Source: Cytophagaceae bacterium (GTDB lineage: Bacteria > Bacteroidota > Bacteroidia > Cytophagales > Cytophagaceae). Taken from it: 34,199 bases of DNA. Below, in pieces: positions 27,136 to 34,199 of this stretch. The notes beneath the pieces are model-generated. The model did no database searches, was not told where the DNA came from, and was given only the letters and a program-made list of their open reading frames with translations. Made by a program: the position numbers and the translations under genes. Every line of letters begins with the position of its first letter. Position 1 is the stretch's first letter. The stretch is from positions 1 to 34,199 of the forward strand of contig JACMQM010000338.1 in the NCBI GenBank assembly GCA_014376985.1. The letters are read 5' to 3'.

Positions 27136-29703
27136 ATGAAACCAAAATTTAACTTACTGGTGCTTATTTTTTTCTTTATAAGTATCCATGCTATCGCGCA
27201 AAAGCCGGTATTGAACATTCCCGTCAAAGCCTATGTAGAACTTACATCGGCAAATTACTTCGGTGGCAAGCTGGCCATACAGGATTCGATTACGAAACAG
27301 TTTCAACGCATGAATCAATATTATAATGCGGAAACACGCTTTACACACACCTATAATTTTTACATCAGCTCTTTCCAATTTTATACAGACAATGGCAACA
27401 ACGACAGCACCAACTATTACAATGGGTTAGTCACCGGTTTCTTAAAAATTGTCTACGATAATTTTGTTCCTTTTGACATGAAAGGCTATAACTCTTACCT
27501 GCATACCATTCACTATTGTCACGACGGAGTAAACGGCAAAAGCGGTCACATGTTCGGCCGCATTCCAAACAAAGGATTGTTCCATGAATTCGGTCATTCC
27601 AGAAGTGCCATTGACATTTACGCAGTAAATATAGACGGCTCACAAAATCAGGTCGCTACCGGACTGGGTTTCAGAACTCCTTATAATTCCATTATGAATG
27701 ATCTGTATGTAGAATCAGGATGGGACACGCATTCCATCTACCTTATGAATACGACAGCGACTACTTATGGCGTAGGTCCGTTTACAGGCGCTCAGCACGA
27801 TGCCATTGTCAAAGGCGCCTTTCCGCAAAACATTAGCATCAGGGTAAAAGACGCCACGGGAAATGCCGTGCCGAATGCCACTGTAAAATTGTATGGTGTC
27901 ACTTGGTACATGAGCAATGACTTCGCTCAGAAACTTACTACTGCCAATGCCGCAGTAAACACGACGACCAATACAAGTGGCATTTTAAACTTTACCAGCA
28001 CCAATAATCCGTTTAATACTGCCTTCACCGGAGAAGCGCCTACACAATACATTAGTTTCTTTGTCGCGGTGACTGCCAACGGACAAACACGCTATGACTG
28101 GCTGACTATTTACGATGTCCAAAGCAGTAAAGCAGCCGGATTGACTACACATTACCTGGATGTGGTGATAAAAACAGCCACCCTTGCCGCGCCTAACAAA
28201 AAACCGCTGGCTGACCTTGCAGTGACCGGAGATGGGCAGTACAGGACTTTTCCTTCCAATATCTGGCTGGTGACCGGTGCCTTTGATCTTGATAACGCGA
28301 TAACGAGCGTAAAAATGTACGATGGTAGTACACTGCTTGGCAACGCAAATTTTGAACCGGATGCCTTTCGCTATGCCTACCAATTGCTCAATCTCCCGGT
28401 AGGCACCCACAGCATCAAAGCAGTAGTTACCGATGCCTCAGGCAGCGTTGCCGAAACGCTTCCTATTTTGATGACCATCGTTCCTCCTGCTCCATCAGTG
28501 TCTCTTACCGCTCCGCTGGATAACAGCAGTTTCTTTTACGGAACAGCCATCACACTGAACGCTTCGGCGGCAGCAGGGTCTGGAACCAATACAAAAGTAG
28601 AATTTTACAACGGCAACATAAAATTGGGTGAAGACGCGACTTCTCCTTACAGTTACAACTGGACCAATGCGCCTTTGGGTACAACGCAAATTAGCGCAAG
28701 AGCTTACAACAGTGCAGGATTTTCGGCCGTTGCCAATGCTTTAAAAATTACTGTGAACCCCGCCAATACCTGCACAGATCCGGTATGGAACAGCGGCACT
28801 GCTTATGTAAACGGTGACAAAGTTTCTTACCTGGAAAAAAAATACCAGGCCAACTGGTGGACGCAAAACAATCCTCCAAACACCAATAGCGGTGCGGGTA
28901 TGGCGTGGACAGACTTAGGCAACTGCGGATCAAGCGGCAATGCAGCCCCTACGGTTTCCCTCACCGCCCCGTCCAATAACCAAAGCTATACCGCTCCTGC
29001 CACGGTAAACATCACAGCCAATGCGGCAGACAGCGACGGATCCATTTCCAAGGTGGAATTCTACAACGGATTATCCCTGATCTTTTCCGATAACACTTCT
29101 CCTTACACTTATTCCTGGACCAGTGTTGCCATCGGCACCTACGTACTCAAAGCCATTGCTTACGACAACCTGTTAAATACCACGACTTCATCTGTCGTCA
29201 CCATTACGGTATCAGCAGGAGGCACTTGCACAGCCGTGCAATGGAACGCGGGCAATGCTTCTTATATCAACGGTACAATCATTAAAAACACCGTAGGCGG
29301 TATAGTGAAAAGATACCAATGCACCGTAGCCGGCTGGTGTCAGTCTGCGTCTGCCTATTACTACGAACCGGGAAACGGAACAGCCTGGACTTCCTGCTGG
29401 AATGATTTGGGGTCCTGCACATCCAGGTCTGCTGCCGACCACAACGCCACCGAAACAATAGCTTTTGAAATCTATCCGAACCCGGCAAATCATCGCGCAA
29501 CGATCACTGCGGCATTGACAGGAACGCTTGTGACCCTTTATCTCATCAATCAAATGGGCACAGAAATCCTAACCAAAGAAATAAACGTCGGAAGCACCGG
29601 TCTTACAGATGAATTGGATCTTAGTGGACTTATGCCGGGTATCTATACCCTAAAACTCAGCGCAGGTGAAACCGTTCTTTACAAACGATTGCTTAAGAAT
29701 TAA
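27136..29703 (+). CDS. Secreted multidomain protein: putative zincin (HEFGH), bacterial Ig-like domains, chitin-binding-like module, T9SS type A sorting domain
   Basis: Signal peptide; GLFHEFGHSRSAIDIY; two PxVSLTAPxN...KVEFYNG Ig-like domains; PVWNSGTAYVNGDKVSYLEKKYQANWWTQNNPP CBM5/12-like; C-terminus FEIYPNPANH...GIYTLKLSAGETVLYKRLLKN. Confidence 0.85.
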   Translation: MKPKFNLLVLIFFFISIHAIAQKPVLNIPVKAYVELTSANYFGGKLAIQDSITKQFQRMNQYYNAETRFTHTYNFYISSFQFYTDNGNNDSTNYYNGLVTGFLKIVYDNFVPFDMKGYNSYLHTIHYCHDGVNGKSGHMFGRIPNKGLFHEFGHSRSAIDIYAVNIDGSQNQVATGLGFRTPYNSIMNDLYVESGWDTHSIYLMNTTATTYGVGPFTGAQHDAIVKGAFPQNISIRVKDATGNAVPNATVKLYGVTWYMSNDFAQKLTTANAAVNTTTNTSGILNFTSTNNPFNTAFTGEAPTQYISFFVAVTANGQTRYDWLTIYDVQSSKAAGLTTHYLDVVIKTATLAAPNKKPLADLAVTGDGQYRTFPSNIWLVTGAFDLDNAITSVKMYDGSTLLGNANFEPDAFRYAYQLLNLPVGTHSIKAVVTDASGSVAETLPILMTIVPPAPSVSLTAPLDNSSFFYGTAITLNASAAAGSGTNTKVEFYNGNIKLGEDATSPYSYNWTNAPLGTTQISARAYNSAGFSAVANALKITVNPANTCTDPVWNSGTAYVNGDKVSYLEKKYQANWWTQNNPPNTNSGAGMAWTDLGNCGSSGNAAPTVSLTAPSNNQSYTAPATVNITANAADSDGSISKVEFYNGLSLIFSDNTSPYTYSWTSVAIGTYVLKAIAYDNLLNTTTSSVVTITVSAGGTCTAVQWNAGNASYINGTIIKNTVGGIVKRYQCTVAGWCQSASAYYYEPGNGTAWTSCWNDLGSCTSRSAADHNATETIAFEIYPNPANHRATITAALTGTLVTLYLINQMGTEILTKEINVGSTGLTDELDLSGLMPGIYTLKLSAGETVLYKRLLKN

Positions 29704-29707
29704 TCGA

Positions 29708-30045
29708 TAGAATTAGTGCTTTAGTTCGACTTTCCAATATTTAAAACCAGAATTACAAGCTCTCGTATACAAGCTGATATACCTCTAAGACTGAGTGCAG
29801 TGGGTGTCCAGGAAAAGAGCGAATGGAAGAAGACCCTGTCTAGCATTAACAACGTGCTGTTTGAAGGATCCGTTGGGTCTTCTTTCATTGGTTTTGGTGG
29901 CGCCCTTTTCTTTTGTTTCTTTTCTTTTGGGCGAGCAAAAGAAAAGAAAGAGGACAGGATGAAAATGGAATTCATTATTAAACTCGTCCGAGAGGGGAAC
30001 ACTACCCTCTTTAGTAATTGAAGGCGAATTAAATCACTAATTCTA
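29708..30045. mobile_element. MITE-like element, 338 bp, imperfect 25-bp TIRs, 8-bp target duplication TTAATCGA
   Basis: Left TIR TAGAATTAGTGCTTTAGTTCGACTT (29708-29732), right TIR reverse complement TAGAATTAGTGATTTAATTCGCCTT (30021-30045), 22/25; TTAATCGA at 29700-29707 and 30046-30053. Confidence 0.85.
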
Positions 30046-30065
30046 TTAATCGAAAAAGCACTTAA

Positions 30066-30100
30066 TAAAAAACTCCAGCTTTAACGGGCCGGAGTTTTTT
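30066..30100 (+). terminator. Intrinsic terminator
   Basis: AAAAACTCC (30068-30076) ... GGAGTTTTTT (30091-30100). Confidence 0.85.
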
Positions 30101-30247
30101 ATTAACAATTTCTTTTACTCACTTAAGTATTCACTACACTATTTAACTCTATGATTTCAATGCCGATCCTCTCCAATCTATTATTGTTTCTGCGCTATGC
30201 CTTTTCATTTTAAAAAGTTGCGGTTAAAATTAAAAGTAAAACTTGAG

Positions 30248-30364
30248 CGGTCTTAAGCAATTAGGAAGGAGGGGATTTTGCCTGTAAATAAAACAAGTAA
30301 TTTTATTAAACTAATGTAATGCAGGTTATGCTTCCCTAACAAAAAATGTTTAAACTTAAGACCG
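30248..30364. repeat. Nested inverted repeats, 117 bp
   Basis: CGGTCTTAAG (30248-30257)/CTTAAGACCG (30355-30364) perfect; inner TTAGGAAG (30261-30268)/CTTCCCTAA (30331-30339). Confidence 0.55.
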
Positions 30365-30416
30365 TCTCTTAATCATGTTTTCAAAATCTAGCATCCTCTC
30401 ATACTATTCATTACAC

Positions 30417-30773
30417 TTATTTCATTTTGGAGCTGCAGACAATCTCGTCAAAACCTACCGCCACCACTTTATCCTTCTTCTCCACCACCGGCCTTTTGAT
30501 GATACTCGTATTCGTTAGCATCACAGCGATCGCCGCTTTTTCATTCGTCACCGAAGCTTGTGTTTTTTCGTCGAGTTTTCTCCAAGTCGTGCCTTTCTTG
30601 TTGAGTAATACTTCCCAACCCACCTGATCAGACCAGGCTTTCAACTTACTTTCTGTAATGCTTTGAGTTTTATAATCGTGAAAGTCAAAAGCGATCTTAT
30701 GTGTTGTAAGCCAAGTCAGGGCTTTCTTTACGGTGTCGCAATTTTTGATGCCGTAAACAGTGAGGTTGGACAT
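30417..30773 (-). CDS. ArsC/Spx family protein (YffB-like)
   Basis: LTVYGIKNCDTVKKALTWL, SIIKRPVVEKKDKVVAVGFDE. Confidence 0.92.
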   Translation of the reverse strand: MSNLTVYGIKNCDTVKKALTWLTTHKIAFDFHDYKTQSITESKLKAWSDQVGWEVLLNKKGTTWRKLDEKTQASVTNEKAAIAVMLTNTSIIKRPVVEKKDKVVAVGFDEIVCSSKMK

Positions 30774-30782
30774 ATTGAAAAG

Positions 30783-30852
30783 GTAATGGTGAAGAGTAAA
30801 GGGTGAGCAGTGAAGAGTAAACCGTAAATCTTACTTACTATTCACTCTTCAC
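30783..30852. repeat. Heptamer-phased inverted repeat, GTRA type
   Basis: GTGA/GTAA at 30789, 30796, 30803, 30810, 30817, 30824 (six exact 7-nt steps); TYAC at 30835, 30842, 30849. Confidence 0.92.
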
Positions 30853-30856
30853 AAAA

Positions 30857-32338
30857 TTAATCTAATACGTTAGAACCAGGATTACTTTCAGAATCGCTTT
30901 TATTCAACTTACTATTCTTCTTTCCATAAGCGAAGTACACCACAAAACCAACAGCCATCCAAACAAACAAACGGATCCAAGTGTCTAAGGGTAAAGCGTA
31001 CATCAGGTAGCAGCAAACAATGATACCCATAATCGGAACAAAAGGAACCCAGGGTGTTTTGAAGGCACGTGGCAAATCGGGACGTGTTTTTCGCAGTACT
31101 AAAATACCAATACACACCAATACGAACGCAAGCAAAGTGCCAATACTGCACATTTCACCTACTATGGAAACCGGCACAAAAGCAGCGAAAAGACTTACCA
31201 GTCCGGCAAATAATAAATTGGATTTCCACGGGGTTTGAAACTTAGGATGTATGTCAGAAAACATTTTAGGAATCAAACCGTCTTTTGACATGGAAAAGAA
31301 AACGCGTGATTGTCCCAATAGAAGTACAAGAATCACAGAAGAATAACCTGCTAAAATAGCCATGATGATCAACTCTTGCATGAAGCCATAGGGAGTAGCC
31401 GCAATGGCAAGGGCTACAGGTGCTGCTTCGTTTTTAAAGTTTTGATAATTTTCCAAACCAGTCATGACATGCGCAAACAATACATATAAAATGGTACACA
31501 CAATCAATGAACCCATGATACCGATGGGCATATCACGCTGCGGATTCTTCGCTTCCTGCGCAGCAGTGGATACCGCATCAAATCCAATAAAGGCAAAGAA
31601 GACTACTGCAGCACCGGTCATAATGCCCGTCCAGCCAAAGTTTTCAAAGGCGCCGGTATTTTCCGGAATATAATTGGCATAGTTGGCCTCGTCAATATAA
31701 CTCCAGCCCAAAACGATGAATACTACGACTACCGTGAGCTTCAGCGCTACAATTACCGCATTGAATCTCGCAGATTCCTGTATACCTCTAATCAAAATCA
31801 GTGACATCAATACCGTGATAAAAACAGCCGGTAAATTCATGATACCGGATATTTCCTCCCCATTCACCTTTACCGTCTCAAACGGTGACATCATCCAACG
31901 ATAGGGGATATGGGCCACATGCCACTTTTCTAATAATTTAATCAAATACCTGGACCAGCTAATGGCCACGGTTGCCGCACCCACTGCGTATTCCAAAATC
32001 AAATCCCATCCGATTGTCCAGGCGATCAATTCACCCATCGTTGCATAAGAATAGGTATATGCACTTCCGGCAACAGGGATCATGGAAGCAAACTCTGCGT
32101 AGCACAAACCTGCAAAGGCACAACCTGAGGCAGCTACGATGAAAGATATAGTCACCGCAGGACCTGCATTGTTCGCAGCCGCTATTCCGGTTAATGAAAA
32201 CAAACCGGCTCCAATAATGGCTCCTACACCTAGCAAAATCAAACTAAAGGCGGTTAAGCTTTTCTTTAACTTTGCTCCTTCATCGCTTTCTTTGAGGATG
32301 TTTTCAATGCTTTTTGTTTTGAAAAAGGGATTGGACAT
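30857..32338 (-). CDS. APC superfamily amino acid permease
   Basis: LLGVGAIIGAGLFSLTGIAAANNAGPAVTISFIVAASGCAFAGLCYAEFASMIPVAGSAYTY; multiple TM stretches. Confidence 0.95.
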   Translation of the reverse strand: MSNPFFKTKSIENILKESDEGAKLKKSLTAFSLILLGVGAIIGAGLFSLTGIAAANNAGPAVTISFIVAASGCAFAGLCYAEFASMIPVAGSAYTYSYATMGELIAWTIGWDLILEYAVGAATVAISWSRYLIKLLEKWHVAHIPYRWMMSPFETVKVNGEEISGIMNLPAVFITVLMSLILIRGIQESARFNAVIVALKLTVVVVFIVLGWSYIDEANYANYIPENTGAFENFGWTGIMTGAAVVFFAFIGFDAVSTAAQEAKNPQRDMPIGIMGSLIVCTILYVLFAHVMTGLENYQNFKNEAAPVALAIAATPYGFMQELIIMAILAGYSSVILVLLLGQSRVFFSMSKDGLIPKMFSDIHPKFQTPWKSNLLFAGLVSLFAAFVPVSIVGEMCSIGTLLAFVLVCIGILVLRKTRPDLPRAFKTPWVPFVPIMGIIVCCYLMYALPLDTWIRLFVWMAVGFVVYFAYGKKNSKLNKSDSESNPGSNVLD

Positions 32339-32511
32339 AGCTTTTGTTTGCGTACAACTCTAAAAATAGTAATTTTTTGGAGAAAGTGGTGGGGTTTTCT
32401 CGGAAGGTTAAAGATAGTTTATATATCGATGGTTTGCCTGGGATTTACTCATCAGGTTAGAACGATAGAAATAATAATAGACTGAATGTAAAGTATTGGG
32501 GCGTTCCCTTC

Positions 32512-32703
32512 GGGCCGGGCTTTCGCCACTCGCTTTCCCGCCATTCAATCTTGAGTGGCTAGTTCTTCCGGATTGGCGGGAAGAGCTCAGACAATGGCTC
32601 AATCCCTAACGCAGCTATTCAAACCTTGTGTTAGGGATCGAGTGGAAAGCCCGAAGCGCGTAGGTTTTAGCGCATGGGCGGACTTGGAGCAAGAGCCCGG
32701 CCC
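32512..32703. repeat. Multi-stem structured intergenic element
   Basis: Stems: GGGCCGGGCT (32512)/AGCCCGGCCC (32694); CGGGCTTT-CG-CCACTCG (32516)/CGAGTGGAAAGCCCG (32639); CCCGCCA (32537)/TGGCGGG (32574); ATCCCTAACGC (32602)/GTGTTAGGGAT (32628). Confidence 0.75.
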
Positions 32704-32873
32704 CGCCATCATCCTTAAAATAACGTTTTAAGTTCGTAGGTGGGGAAACACCCAAAACCTTACCAGAAAATTTACTTTCATCAAACCCATTTAAACTCCA
32801 TCACTCCATACTATTCCTGTTATCATCCCTAACTTTATAAAAATAATCATTCACTCCTTTCCTAAAATATTCC

Positions 32874-32881
32874 TACCTTTG
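32874..32881 (+). promoter_or_regulatory. Bacteroidetes -7 box TACCTTTG upstream of ABC-F gene
   Basis: Exact TAnnTTTG, 28 nt before the ATG at 32910; no clear TTG at the expected -33 spacing. Confidence 0.4.
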
Positions 32882-32906
32882 TCCCCTGATTCTACTCTTT
32901 CCCTGA

Positions 32907-34199
<1,293 letters not shown>

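Noticed and set aside
27985-28410. 141-aa minus-strand ORF
   Set aside because: Antisense to a well-supported T9SS gene; no recognisable domain.
29721-30021. Opposed ORFs 29721-30002 (-) and 29800-30021 (+) in the MITE-like element
   Set aside because: They mirror the same low-complexity hairpin on both strands; no transposase motifs, so treated as non-coding.
32408-32602. 64-aa minus-strand ORF in the structured element
   Set aside because: Overlaps the stem-forming sequence; Arg/Ser-rich translation without domain signal.

Overview
The window looks like an ordinary Bacteroidetes chromosome segment. The lineage call is an inference from T9SS sorting domains, TAnnTTTG promoters and protein style. 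It carries about 19 genes: cysteine desulfurase (partial), phosphoglucosamine mutase-like, mazG, RluD-type pseudouridine synthase, ACC-deaminase-like PLP enzyme, M20 peptidase, DsbD, DUF839/PhoX-like, mfd, ABC exporter, an mscS/alpha-amylase/SMP-30 cluster, three T9SS cargo proteins, an ArsC/Spx-like protein, an APC permease and a partial ABC-F ATPase. I found no phage, CRISPR, toxin-antitoxin or defence system. The unusual content is intergenic. (1) Six gaps are filled by imperfect inverted repeats whose arms are degenerate tandem 7-mers in strict 7-nt phase; the motif differs at each locus but is mirrored between arms, and a seventh gap has a one-armed version. (2) A 338-bp MITE-like insertion has 25-bp imperfect TIRs and an 8-bp target duplication, and it separates a T9SS gene from its terminator. 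(3) Two 94-bp REPIN-like elements have conserved hairpin ends and diverged middles. (4) A structured multi-stem element of about 190 nt lies between the APC permease and ABC-F genes. (5) The mscS-like gene carries two compensating frameshifts. All calls were made by reading the sequence; no database search was run.
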